Position numbers and translations under genes: made by a program. Below the pieces are notes generated by a model. That model was not told the DNA's origin, did no database searches, and saw nothing but the letters and a program-made list of their open reading frames with translations. A stretch of DNA of 64,000 nucleotides from Mesodorylaimus sp. YZB2_4 (lineage: Eukaryota; Nematoda; Enoplea; Dorylaimida; Dorylaimidae), in assembly GCA_030248295.1 (NCBI GenBank), contig JASANH010001537.1:620001-684000 (forward strand). Direction: 5' to 3'. Below, one piece after another: positions 35,936-48,300 of the stretch (position 1 is its first letter; each line of letters starts with the position of its first letter).

Positions 35936-36246
35936 GAATGCGATAAGACAGTCGTGCAGGTGTAAAGCCCAATCTCTTTTCGTGCCAGCTATACTTTAGC
36001 CATTCATCCAAAATTACTCCTCCGAGATCTATGGAACTGGAACACCAGAACCGTGGACCGTAACCGCGCACAGCGATGTTACCTATGACATCATAAGAGC
36101 CTGAGCATCAAGTGCGGGAAATTCAATCCCGACAAAGAATCAGGAGCACAGCATCATCACAATAGTTTTACTTAATACGCGTCCACAATCTAACTCCTCA
36201 TACTATAAGATCACGCAGTATACAGTGGATCTGCCCCAGCAGTATG

Positions 36247-38108
36247 TTAAGGGTCATGCCGATAGAAACAATCATCACCATAAGGACAAGAGCCATTCGG
36301 ATAGTTGCATGGCGTTTGTTTCGCACTCGATTTAAAAATGTCTATAATAGCTTTCTTGTCTTCCTCGTTCTTCGGCCAGTCATTCGAAGGGATGACAAAA
36401 CCAAAGTCACGTCTACACGTTGGACACGTTCTGAAAATAGATACGAAATCATAAAGTATGCAGGTGATCGAAATACTGCTACCTGATTAATCAATGGCCT
36501 TATCTAAAAACTCCCACCAAGTCACGTTGGGAATCAGAAACACCCCAAAATTATATTTTCAAAGGTGATTGAGCACCAAAACAAGCCTAAGCTATAACTT
36601 CGGAAGGGGAAAAAACATACAAAAAACAGAAGTAGATGACTTCAGCCATTCTAATTTTGCGCTGTCGATGGAACGTAAAAGCAACTTAAAAGGGATAATA
36701 GCTGCATGAAAATGTCGCAAAAAGTTTGCAGCGGGATGCTTTAAATTTAAAAAAGCACCCGCACCTACGCTATTCTCTCTAAGCTTTTTCAAGATAAGCA
36801 TGGGCAGTATTATATATTCCTGTCATCTTTCTGAAACCAGTCAATCGCTACACTCATAGACGTGGGGAAAAAACAGGCATCGAGACCGTACATGTTTAGG
36901 CTTGGTCGGCTGAGATTTTAGACGGGGTTATGATATTTACAAATCTCTAAACCTTTCTAATTTTGAGATTTCTTCGAGTCCAGGGCAGGGTGTTCGTTTA
37001 TCTTCAATCGGGAGGGGTGGCCTTAATCAATCCCTGAACTGAACTTGCCCCTGCATTTCTCATCGTCCCTTCATGACTTTAATTACACCCTGACAAAAAA
37101 CCAAACCTGGGCTTTCTCAGTTTTTGTAAAAAATGATTCATCCGATTCAATTTGCTGACATTGTTGAACATGGAACTTACTTATTTTCCTTTGCCCATTC
37201 CCGAATGCAAGAAAGGCAGAAGACGTGCCAGCAGCATGGTAATATGCCAAAGCGACTGTTCACTGGTGAATTATCGACAATAGCATTCCAGCAAATATCG
37301 CACTCTTTTTGCTGTGTCTGAAGCCTTTCCAAATAATGTTTGCACTCCTGACAGGGATACCAAGCAGGAACACGTTACATGAGACGACGTCAATAGCTGT
37401 ACAATAGGTAACATACCTGTTGATGAGCGCTTCTCGCACTCTCATCTTTTGGATGCAAAGCGCGCAGATGACAGATACTGCATTCGTCACCGTGTATATC
37501 CCTACAGCGAGCACCGTAATGACAACTTCCTGTCATATTGAACCGACATACAGCAGTCTTGGTTGGATGAAAATTTCTACATAAGTACGAAAAAAGCTTT
37601 ATACACTGTCCTGTGTAATGTTTGCATTGCAGAAGGGTTTGGGATGTAGCTGTGAGTTGTCACGTGGGTACCACCACAGCAGCAAGCAAAAGCAACCCAA
37701 AAGCAACCCACCAAAAACCCACAGCAGAGCCAAGCAACAACCCCCCCAAAACCGCAAAAAGCCGTCGGTGGTTCACATATCGCCTATTCTATAAACCTAG
37801 ATATTAGTGATGCGCTAGTTAGAGTTTTACAGTATGCCAGGATTTGCCTCCAGAGTTGTATCACTTTGTCGCTCACAGTCAAATCAGGTGCCATGCTTCC
37901 AATGGACTGTGATTACACCAGCCTACACGCTTCCTAAGCCCGTGCATGGATTTTTTATGGAAAGTTATTTGGCGATGAGTAAAGAACTGCGGACTTACTG
38001 GCAATTTCGTCCGAACTTACAAACCCCTTGAGGAAGAATGTGGTAGGTGCAGACTTTCACCGGATCAGCAGCAAGACTGTCGCTATTTGATTCTTGTCCG
38101 GACGCCAT
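36247..38108 (-). CDS. mkrn: Makorin-type RING E3 ligase, 206 aa
   Basis: Four exons: 37999-38108, 37417-37576, 37181-37347, 36247-36430; 621 nt, phase kept. Order: a CCCH zinc finger split by intron 1 (CTYHILPQGVC...C...H), a second CCCH finger (CRFNMTGSCHYGARC...H), the makorin-specific Cys/His block (DECSICHLRALHPKD...H), a C3HC4 RING (CDIC...FGILPCCWHVFCLSCIREW...CPTC), and a final CCCH finger (CNYPNGSCPYGDDCFYRH). This order is diagnostic of makorins, RNA-binding ubiquitin ligases; the nematode orthologue LEP-2 acts in the heterochronic pathway through lin-28. The protein is short because it has one fewer N-terminal finger and no long tail. An acceptor TTTTGCAG lies 4 bases before the ATG. 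Confidence 0.94.
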
Positions 38109-41100
38109 ACTTCTGCAAAACCATCAGCTGTCACACCTATAACTGATCATGCTTTAAAAATTACAGCTTGCTGAGTAGGTTCCCTAGCTCTTAAGCTTGA
38201 GAGAGGCAAGGACAACAGAAAATTACTGCAAAGAAGCTGCCGGGATACAAGAAATTGAAAATGTGTATTTCGATTGGCGGTTTTTGAAGCTGCTAGTAAT
38301 GCGTCTTGAGAAATAAGCGCATACAATAGCACGTGAGATGGAACAAATAAAAACCCGCCAAAACAAAAAAATAGAAGAAAAATAAGGAAATCATTTTAAC
38401 GTTAGAAAAGCGACTCCCTATTCCTTCTACACCCACTACCATTAACCGGCAGATGTCACAACATGACTGATAAGGCATGACACTTATTGTGCCCCCTCCT
38501 CACCTCACGCTAAAAGAAGCGCATGTTGTATAAATTGAGTACAAGTAAATGCTGGTAAATCCGGAACTCGCGATTAGTCAGTTCGCAGCTGGCTTAGATC
38601 TCTAGCTACCTGCGCGCTTCTCTCCGAGAAGACTAAATGCAGAAATGTAATATTCACAGCCATCACGCCACGTCTATTGTATGATTCTCTGCTCACGAAG
38701 TGCCCCTGCAAACACACACAAATCATGCCATCGTCTCGATATAGCCGGCATGCTCGAAGAATGACGTAGTCATAAGAGGTGAATCAGCAAGGGGCCATAT
38801 ACAGATGCTTCACAGTCGAAAGGACCCAGTCAGGAATGGGTGTATTGTGCGTGGCCAAAGAAATCTATGACGGAGAAGAAGCCGAGTGCGGGCTTTCTCC
38901 GACAAATTGGAAAAGCTGTTGAGTAATACAAACGCTATTTCGGTCTGATTTCATCCGGATTCGGCCACTTTGGTCTCGCCCTACTTCGATAGTCACTTGA
39001 TTTGGCTACAAAAGCTGGTTCAGTCAGTCACCTTACGTTAGTTGGTACATGACGGGAAGTTTCAACGTGACTCAGCGTTTATAAAAGGCACGAACATTAA
39101 CTCGTACTGTACATGCATGATTAGGCACATTTTGCAAAGTCTTATCTACGTATTATCCCAAACTTGAACTTCAACACCTGACATAAATAGAAACCTGTGC
39201 AAATAGACAGCACACAGATTTCTCTCAGGCTGCAGGATTAGGGGCTCGTGCTAAAATATTGGCAAGCCAATCTGTTAGAGTCTCCTGGGGATGAAAAGCA
39301 TGGGTCCGAAGTCAGCTAGCCGCAATCGTACTTTTTTAAACCAGAAATTGAAGAAAACGAAAACTTGCCTTCCTATTTGACGCAAAAATTTCTATTCCTT
39401 TCAGATAAATTATTGTACCAAATCCGTCGAAGACTAGTTAAATTATCTCAAGCACAGTAGCCGTAAGCAGTAACACCGAGTGACAGCAGGAGAGGAGACA
39501 AGACGTGAACGAAACAGGGGCCTCCGTCGGCAGCACAGGCGCGCGGGTCTATCGTCGCGCAATTCAATTCAAATACCTTGCGGGACTTTTTCGCGAGAAT
39601 TTCAAAATGTCATCTTAGGTGCGGTTCTGACTTATCTTATTTCATGGCCGATAGCTGGCAAAATATATATCCCCGGATCTTATTAGTTGTCCTGTCGGAA
39701 GTCTCTCAAAAGTGACTGTATTAGATGTATAAATAAAACTTTGATAGCAACCTAGCCTATACTATCGAGTTATGGATGGGAAAATGCTTAAAAATATATC
39801 CTTTGGCTGATCGATCGTTTGTTCGTTTTTTTTCTGTAAAAGAACTAAAATAAATATCCAAAACTCAACGACGGGCGGAGCACCCATCCCCCAAAATTAC
39901 TCTCTGTATGTAACCGCTCACCAGATATGGTCAGAAAAGAGGAAAAATGGGAACCTGCGTAGAATACGAGCACAGCTTGGCCATAGTATGAGTGTCTCCT
40001 CCACATTTGTTGCTGTAAGACCTTCAATCATCCTGGCCCTAACGATAAGGCTGCACAAAAATTACCATGTCGCTTTGTAGACCGCGAAGAGACATGGTAA
40101 TGTCAATCACTCTAATGCAGCGTTACCCAATTTTCGCGGGTACTAATTTTCGCGGTTTCTGGCTGACAGTCAGTCACCAGTACCATGCGTACGTTATAAT
40201 GAATCTCCCGCTGATACCTGTGTGGGATGCTCGATCTTTTTATAGACCACAATATCAGCTTCCGTCAACCTGCCTTCCTGCACGTAGGAGCTTCAACCAT
40301 TAGATGCGTAAGGAGCCGCCAAAGTGGTGTTGCGGTGAAGGCGTCTGTCACTCACAGTTTGCTTGGCAGAGTTGGAGACCGTCGGCCTGGCTTTAACACT
40401 AGCCGTCTGAGAACTTGGTGAAGTACTCTCTGTGCCTTTGCTTGGCTGACGGTGAGTGTCCGTATTTGTCCATTTGAGGTTTTATGGGGAGAAAAGCTCT
40501 CGAATCCACTCCTCTCGTGGGGCACAGACTGGTTTTGGTTAGTCCGTGGGGTAACGACCGACACTGCGAAGTAGAGATCAACATGCGCTCTTGCCCGGCA
40601 AGCATCCCGGATGGACCCAAGTCGACAGCAAGATGATATAGCTATTTTATGCGGAAGGAACTGCGAATAGACATACCGTACGTAGACATTCAAAGATGGT
40701 TTTACACACTATAGTACTTGGAAGACATTTCGGAAAAATAAATTATAAGCAACTGTCAAAAATGCATCTCTGGTTGTCGGTGATCAAATCATTGCATGCT
40801 CAAAGGGTTCTGAAGGCGTTTGATTGCTTCTGGTCAAAATTTTATGATATGAAGCCGCAGTTGAGAAAAAACTGGTATCTTTAGTGCTGTTTAAGATGTC
40901 CGTATGCGAATCCCCAAATTGATGACGTGACTACTGTCCTCATTCTTTGATAAGGTGGTTTTAAACGTCTATAAAAACTGATCTGAGTTAAAGTTCAAGT
41001 TAATGTTATGAGCAGATGGCTGAAAACAAGGTAAGACCATGAACCTATGTCCTATCTAAAAATCCATTATTTCTTCATAAAAATTTCGCGGAAGGAAATT

Positions 41101-42748
41101 TTTGCGGTCCAGGTCATTCGCGAAAACCGCGAAATTAAAGTGATTCGCAGTAAATGCTAATTGTACATTCTATTTTGAGTGTGCATTTATGTGCTTCGGC
41201 AAGAATGACATGGAGTAGTGGGTACATACCTGCATCTTTAGTACTCGCTCCGGCTGGCCACAATTCGAATGCGCCTGCGCATGAGTGTACGTGAAGTCTC
41301 TTCAATGTGTTTGGGTTTTCCGTGAAGAGCAAATTGTGCAGATACTCAAAAAAGTATTCGTACAAATTGCGTATGGCTTACTTTCCTAGATAGCCACTTC
41401 GATCTAGTCCCATAGCGTAACTAATTATGTATTCTTAAGTAAAATTATCAGCCACCACAACAGTATCGCAGACATTGTGACATTGCAGTGCAAACCGCGT
41501 CTAAAGGGAGAAATTTCGGTTAGCTTCGATCATGGGTTATGTCTCGACTCCCAGCTCTCGATCGGTGCCTGAATTGTCATGAATTATTTCAGCACCCGTT
41601 CGACAATTGTTCAGTACTAGCAGATGCCAAAACCACAAGCTGTCATTTCTGCATACACTCTATCCAAACCTAGCGCATACTTTGGCTTGGTGGCAGCAGA
41701 TGCCCCTCGCGACTGACTGAGCTTCTGATAACATTCGAGGCTAGCAGTTCGCTGTGCAACCGACTGTGTGAGAAAACCATATCTTTTATGAGCACTTTCC
41801 TCGTACTGTGCGGAGGCATGCTTTGGGAAGATCTTCATTGAGCAATCTTAAGGCTCCTGATATGAGTCACTTGGTGGAATCGACAGATTCCCCCGCATAG
41901 TAGTAGCATATACTGTAAATCCACACTGTTGAAGGAGTTTCTGATCGATATCTCCCGAACCGATCAAAATTTAGCGAACTCTCATCGGAGGGTTCTCGTG
42001 CACTGTGTTCCACATGCTGGAATCAAAAATCATCGAAATCCATCAGACGGTGCTTAAATGGCGCTGAGAAGTACATAGATTTCGTTTGTAACGTCGCAGT
42101 AGGTACTGTACGTATTTTAGTAGAACCATCTTCTAGCACGAGCATCGTACAGTAGAACTTGGTGTTACTAAAAGAGTAAGTGGTGCATATGCAGGGGCCC
42201 TTCCTTGTCCGTACACTACATTTTAAAAGACGGGCTTTCTGTAGAATCTGACTCATGGGAAACATAGATTATCAAGCTTCAATTTTTGACCCCCTTCCCC
42301 ACCCATTTTTATGTGTGAACTCGAGGCACCCATAAGTGCTAATAATGATGCAACAGCGCTTTAGAGTGCAAGCTCGGTTTTCGCGGGATTATCGCAAAAC
42401 CCTTTTACGGAAGTGGTAGGGCGATATCGGCCTTTCTCGATCAACGACACATCGCGTGTTCGCAAGTGGACGAGGAATCGAATGCATGTGCGAAAAGTTT
42501 CTATCGCTCACCTATCTCGAGATACTCGTATTAGGCGCAAAGTTGGAGGTCCGAGTTGACGCCTTTGAGACCTCATGGTCTTAGAGAGTTTCTATGCTTT
42601 GACAGGATCGTTTACTTGATTACAATAATGCACAGAGGCTCACAAGATCGCTCCCTACCAAGACAACTAAACCAGGCCTGCAAGCCAACGCAGGTCACCC
42701 CTAACCTAGTACAATATTACAACCATACAAGCCCTTCAATCACACCAT
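38109..42748. other. Gene-poor region
   Basis: About 4.6 kb with no gene model. It contains AATTTCGCGG-type repeats (40.1, 41.1 and 42.4 kb), a small hairpin (40061-40101), a weak tRNA-Leu-like stretch near 40330-40420 and two copies of GTACTGTAC. Confidence 0.5.
41082..41136. repeat. AATTTCGCGG inverted repeat
   Basis: AATTTCGCGG at 41082-41091 is inverted at 41127-41136. The same TTTCGCGG core occurs twice near 40129-40157 and once near 42377, suggesting debris of one transposon family. Confidence 0.45.
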
Positions 42749-45700
42749 CTACTGCGATAACAGCTGTCTCAAAATCTCCAAATGACGACTATCCGCTTGC
42801 GACACGGGCTTCAAGGCGACCCTGGCCAAACGGCAGCATCGATTGTACATGTGCTGCGTGACTGAAGGATTCGCTCCCAACATCATTCGCGAAAATATTT
42901 CGTAGAGCAGTACCTGAAATCAGTCCAAATCTGACCTCAACAGTCCAGCCTCAAAGGGCAGTCGCGAGTCAAAGACGTTTGGACAAATTTTAAGAGCCCA
43001 GTGCGCTGGCATGCGCGATAGGTGCTTAGAAGCTAATTTTACCTGAGTGGCAAAGGACCATAAACATGCAAAATTTACCAGCAAGCCTTCGTGTTTTGCG
43101 GAACATATAACTTCCGCAGCCAGCTACTGTAGCTAGGTGACATGCACTGCCATATGTCCACTCACGAGCCAGTCGTGTCAACTAGATCAGTGCACTAGGC
43201 ATCCAAATATAACCAACATCTTCTTACCTTAATCTCAAAATTTCCGTCTTCTGCCACAATTTTTCTCAGCGCCAGTACATTCTGCTGCACAGCCGTCACC
43301 AATTCCAGTGGCGCCCTACGCTCCCAATAGCGACAATGATTGACCAGCAATCGATTCGACCACACCTCCACCAAACTTTGCAATAACCAGTCGTATGTTA
43401 GAATCAAAACCAAATTCTGGAACGGAAATCACATTTGACATATCCATCTGGCCAGGGCTGTTTTCTAAGAGGTCACTGATGCTGCATATACTTTACAGAC
43501 CAGCCGCTTACGATTAGCTCAAAGCGTCAGAACCTTTTGCAACCAGATCTGTTGTAGATGCTGTTGCCCCATAAAAATCGCTCGGAACCCTTCTTGGATT
43601 CATCGTGTTTCCCATAAATTTACGGTCAGGGAAGTATGTACATTCAGCCCCACCCACACCCTGTCGACTTTATCAAAAACGACTCACCTCCAACGAATCG
43701 CTATCCGCATTCACGCCCGCACACTGATTCAACGAAACCAAGGATTTGGTGCAGTGCAACCAGACCAGCTTCTCGTAATCGTTCTTTCTCGAATGTTCGA
43801 TGCACAATTTCCTCGCACAGAAAGCGTGTCCCACTGCCAATGCGATTGGCCTAAAACCAGCAACGGCCTGCATCGCCACCCTTCTCGCCCAACTTCATCT
43901 ACTTACTCAGCAAGCAAAGCCCTGGGCGCACTTCGTACAGCCTGGTATTTCAGTCGAGCCTGGGGCAAATCCAGGGCTTCCCAATTCACTGCGCAACACA
44001 GCAAATTCGTCCACCACACGCATTTTTCATCCCCATTGTCCGGTGCTGTCAACTGTAGCGGCTTGTCGCTTTTCCCGATGGGCGAGTCTGGTTTCGATAC
44101 TTCCGTCAACAGGCGCACCCATTCGACCAACTCTCGGTAAGCGTATCCGCTGAAATGGAGGAGTGCACATTCCTCAACAAACTGTACATGGCCAGGGGCC
44201 ATGTAGGCACATTTTTCTGATGATTCACAAGTTTGCTGTAAATCTTACTTAAGGGGAAGGGATAAAAAGGTTTTTCGTAAGACTTTAGGAGGTAGAGTTA
44301 GAAATGCACAGGGGGCCCATGACGACTTTTTAGCTGACCCATCCCCAAGAGGGCAGGGGTGACCCCCTACCCCCATACATGCTACACACGACAAGGCTCC
44401 TCACTTGATGTTCCTCCTGGTCATCCACTGCTCTTGGCTTCGATCTTTCCGCGCCCACAGCAAAGCCTTGCACAAATTCTTCAACAACTCCATTTTGAAA
44501 CCGGCCGCCATATGATCCAGTGGACAACCTGCAATAAGCATACGTCCGACCACAACACTCAAACAATGCGTGACACACTTACTCTGCGACTTGATCATAC
44601 AAAACGGCGACAAGAAATCCGCTTTGAACTCGCCACGAGGGCTAGTCCGACTAAAATATGCCCGTCCATGACGATTGAACAACCAACTGACACTCGAAGG
44701 CAGCGCCACTCCGTAACGATGACACACCCGATTCGCACGCATCAAAAAGCAATCCTGCAAAAAAGTTTTCGTCTTCAAAACATTCATGTATCCAGCAAAG
44801 TCTCTTTCCACAAAGCCGCCAAAAATTATTAACTTTGCAATCACACTAAACTCGCTTACCATCAACGGCACACCGATATAGGGCAGTGTAAACCTCGAGC
44901 GCATGGCCGCCAGCACGTACATCTCCACCAAATCTTTCACATCCACCACCTGGCCAGCCGACTCGGCCAAATTGACCGCACTCAGTGAGAATGTCAACCC
45001 GCAAAGACGACCACCCGGCCCGTAGCCTAAAGTGACAGCAGGTTCTAGAAAACTGGCGCAAACCATAGAAAAGACACCACTTACCCATCAAATGCAATTT
45101 ATGTATCCGATGATAAATTCCCGCCGCTCTAGCGTGCGATTGCATTACCGAATAGGATTTCATTCCGCCATGACTTCGTTTCGAGAGCCATCTACCGATC
45201 CAAATACGATTCAATACTTGACGCAGAACTTGCCACAAGAAGGCCGCCCATTGATCCGTGCTGTTGACAGGCACTGGACGACTCAAGGCTTGCAGGCATT
45301 CCATCAACTGCTGCATCGCCGCCCCGAAATTCCCCTAGACACAAAAAATTCCCTCACGTTGGTCCAACCTATCAACACTCTCTTTGCATACCTTCTCCAT
45401 CTCCTGATCGGCCTGAGTCTTATGCCGATTAAAATTGGTCATCGAATGCGACGCTAGGTCCGTCACTGGCTCACCGTGTACCAGCAGCCGAGCCAAGACG
45501 CAAGAGATTACGATCGCGTTCAAAAACCAAATAGCCGCCGTCTTGAAAAAATGTTCTTGCCACCAGCTCGTACTGCCAGTGACCTCTAAACCGGCAAGAC
45601 TTGACCACAACTTTCATTCCATCCCCAATGCCTCAACTCACCGTCATAGATGCCTCCCGCCGATTTCAACGTCCTACCGGGTCCAACGACGGCACCCACG

Positions 45701-47803
45701 CCGCTTTGATCCATCCCAAAGCCACCCATGGCCGACGAGTCCAACATCAATTTGAACGGGTTCAACACGACCACGCAAGCCACCAAAACGAACAAGGCCA
45801 CTCTCGAACGATCCATCATTGCCGACTTACGATCTCGATTCGCAGCCATCGATTTCGGCAACGTATCCTTCGTGCATTCTTCCGGTGAACTCGGCTGACT
45901 GATGGAATCGTCACTCTGTTCGTACGGAGATGGACTGGACTGCGGTGACTCGGCACTCGTGTCCATCGACGCCCAAGGACGTTTTCCAGCTGGTGGTAAA
46001 GGCAGTGCCAGTCCTTTCGATTCCAGGGCGTGTTTCAAGGCGGCATTATCCTTACGCAATGCATCATTGTCATGACGTAAATACGAGATGTGATCGATGG
46101 CCTTACGCAATATTGCCGATTTATTAAGCTAAAATTAAAAATATTTAAAGTTAAATGGCCGCAAAACCTGCTGCAACGAAAATGTGACCTTCCATCTTAC
46201 TACAGTTAGGATGTCGGCCAAACCTCCACGGTCGTAGCTCAAATATGACACCCGCTAGGAAATGTAAGCCCAGCCGAAAAACCAGGCAACTAACCTTCGG
46301 TTCCTCGCCCACCAACAGCACTTTCAATTCGTTGATCTTATCGTTGATACTGCATCGATATCGTCTCTCGATCAAATTGTGCGCCGTCCTCCGTTCTCCC
46401 TTCTTCGGTTTCGGTTGCATAGACGCTTCGTCTTGCATATGAACCGAGGGAACCATCATAGGCGACTGTTCATCTTTCGGAATCCGCATAAACTCCGTTC
46501 TAGGTCGAGTTTGCACAGGAGCCATCGACACGCTGTTGTCCGAATCTTTCGCGCGTCGTTGACTTCGTGAAGTCCGCACATTCTCTTCGTTGACAATAGT
46601 TTCTTCGGGTGTTTGATGTTTCGACGACACCGACGATGACCCGGATGGCGCGAATTTAGTAGCCACACCAACTGGAGCAAAATTCGCACCTGAGGAGAAC
46701 TGGTTGTCGCGAGGAGTCTGCCGTAGGAGCTAAACGAAAAAGTCACTGGTCAGGTCAGAATGCCTCGAGTACTGAACTCTTTACAAAGGATAAGCTAAGA
46801 ATTACATTCCTTAATAACAGATACGGAAGGCCACTCACTTTCCTGACCTCGGCTTGGTCAGCCTTCAATAAATATTTTGTCACTTGCACATTCCCTGGTT
46901 GTGACCCTGCGGCGGGTACGGGCAATGTCATCTCCTGGTGGTTTGGTACCACGGGGCGTCTCGTCGATGACATCGGTGGATTTGATTGCCTCGTCGCGTG
47001 ATGGGCCTGAGGAAATTGTGGAGCAGACCCGGTGGTGGCGCCACCTTGATGCTGCCCTCCATATTGACGTCGTTCTGGTGAATATTCAACCGAATTCGGA
47101 GAATGTTGATTGGGCGATATCATACCGGGGTACGAACCAGGATCGGTCATCATCGGATCGGAAAGAGGTAAATTCAGAAAGCTATCTGCCTGAAAAACGG
47201 AAAATTCATTCAATCTCGATTCGAACTACGGAACTAAACACCTACAAATCCGTGATTTACGCCCGCCTCGTTCGGACTGTAGCCACTTTGCAACATGGCC
47301 GCGATCGAGTCGACTTCCATTCTTTCATCGCCCATCGACGAGGTCGACTGGTAATAAGCATTGCCATCAGTCACTCCGCGCACTGTCGCCGAACTGGTCA
47401 TTGCTGTAAGTCGTTTCTCACTGTCAGGTAAATTCTCGAATAATGCATCAATTAAGTCTCCTTGCTGTTGGCCGCCTGAGTTGATCGATGTGCCAGTTGG
47501 AGTTGGACTTTGGAAAGAGAAATCAGGAATCGTCTGTCGGTTTTGACCCGTCGTAGTAAACTTGCCAAGCACTTCTGTAAAGTAAATAAATGCCCGTAAA
47601 ACTGTAGGTATTTGGTTAATATAAGATAAATACAGAACCTTTTCTAAGATCCTATCCTACGTAATTTGAGTTCATTCAAATCAGATGACTTATCGTACGT
47701 AATTCACACACAATCACCATCTCTTACCGCTCAAATCGTCCAAATCTGGATTCAGCGACGTGAATGGATCCACGCCGAAATCAAATGGCTGTCCAAAACT
47801 CAT
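42749..47803 (-). CDS. sbp-1: Sterol regulatory element-binding protein (SREBP), 1114 aa
   Basis: Membrane-bound lipid-gene transcription factor. Exons: 47728-47803, 47246-47574, 46839-47189, 46295-46729, 45642-46128, 45392-45585, 45085-45334, 44860-45026, 44583-44754, 44405-44528, 43907-44149, 43688-43850, 43228-43416, 42749-42913; 3345 nt, in phase. It has an acidic N-terminus (LNPDLDDLS) and a bHLH-zipper across exons 4-5, with HNLIERRYR carrying the tyrosine unique to SREBPs. DRSR (about residue 503) sits before TM1, which holds an NP motif as needed for site-2 cleavage. The luminal loop has RTLK (about 549-552), a plausible site-1 protease site. TM2 (about 576-596) is followed by a long C-terminal regulatory domain. 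The length is close to C. elegans SBP-1. The stop of CAF1 lies 497 bases upstream on the same strand. Confidence 0.95.
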
Positions 47804-48300
47804 TTCCTTTCCCCCAAATCACCTTCCGTCCACGCCAACCTATGAATTCCAAATCACAAAGATCACCCAGCCAAACAAAACAGAGTCAGACCACCCACAG
47901 CCATATCACGCCACCCGGCTGTATATTGCGCACACAAGCTGCAGGTACCTACAAAAAAGCGCGAAATTCAAACACCAAAATTGAAACAGCCGACACCTAG
48001 GAAATAGACTTTTACTGCCAAATCCGCAAAAAATAGCAACTATTTTTTATTTTTCACATGCAAAAGCTGTCGTTAGGGAATAGGCAACAAACATAGTTAG
48101 CACAGAAAAAACTTGGCTTCGCCACGTCGAAACAATTTCTATTACCAAAAATTGCTAAAAATCGTCTGCACGCACAGCTTTAGCAATTTTGTGCAAATCT
48201 TAACAAAAGAACGAGGATCCTGCAGAAAACGTTTACAATTGTTTAGATAAATTGATGAGAGAAAGACAATGACGATTATTCGAGAGCAGCCACAGCCCAT
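47804..48300. other. Spacer between CAF1 and SREBP genes
   Basis: 497 bases, AT-rich. It contains the 3' end of CAF1 and the upstream region of SREBP. A TTTTTATTTTT stretch near 48046 includes AATAAA on the minus strand, about 250 bases after the CAF1 stop. No open frame of note. Confidence 0.5.

Noticed and set aside
40318-40430. tRNA-Leu-like stretch
   Set aside because: The D-arm-like part is suggestive but no B box or cloverleaf follows; too weak to call.
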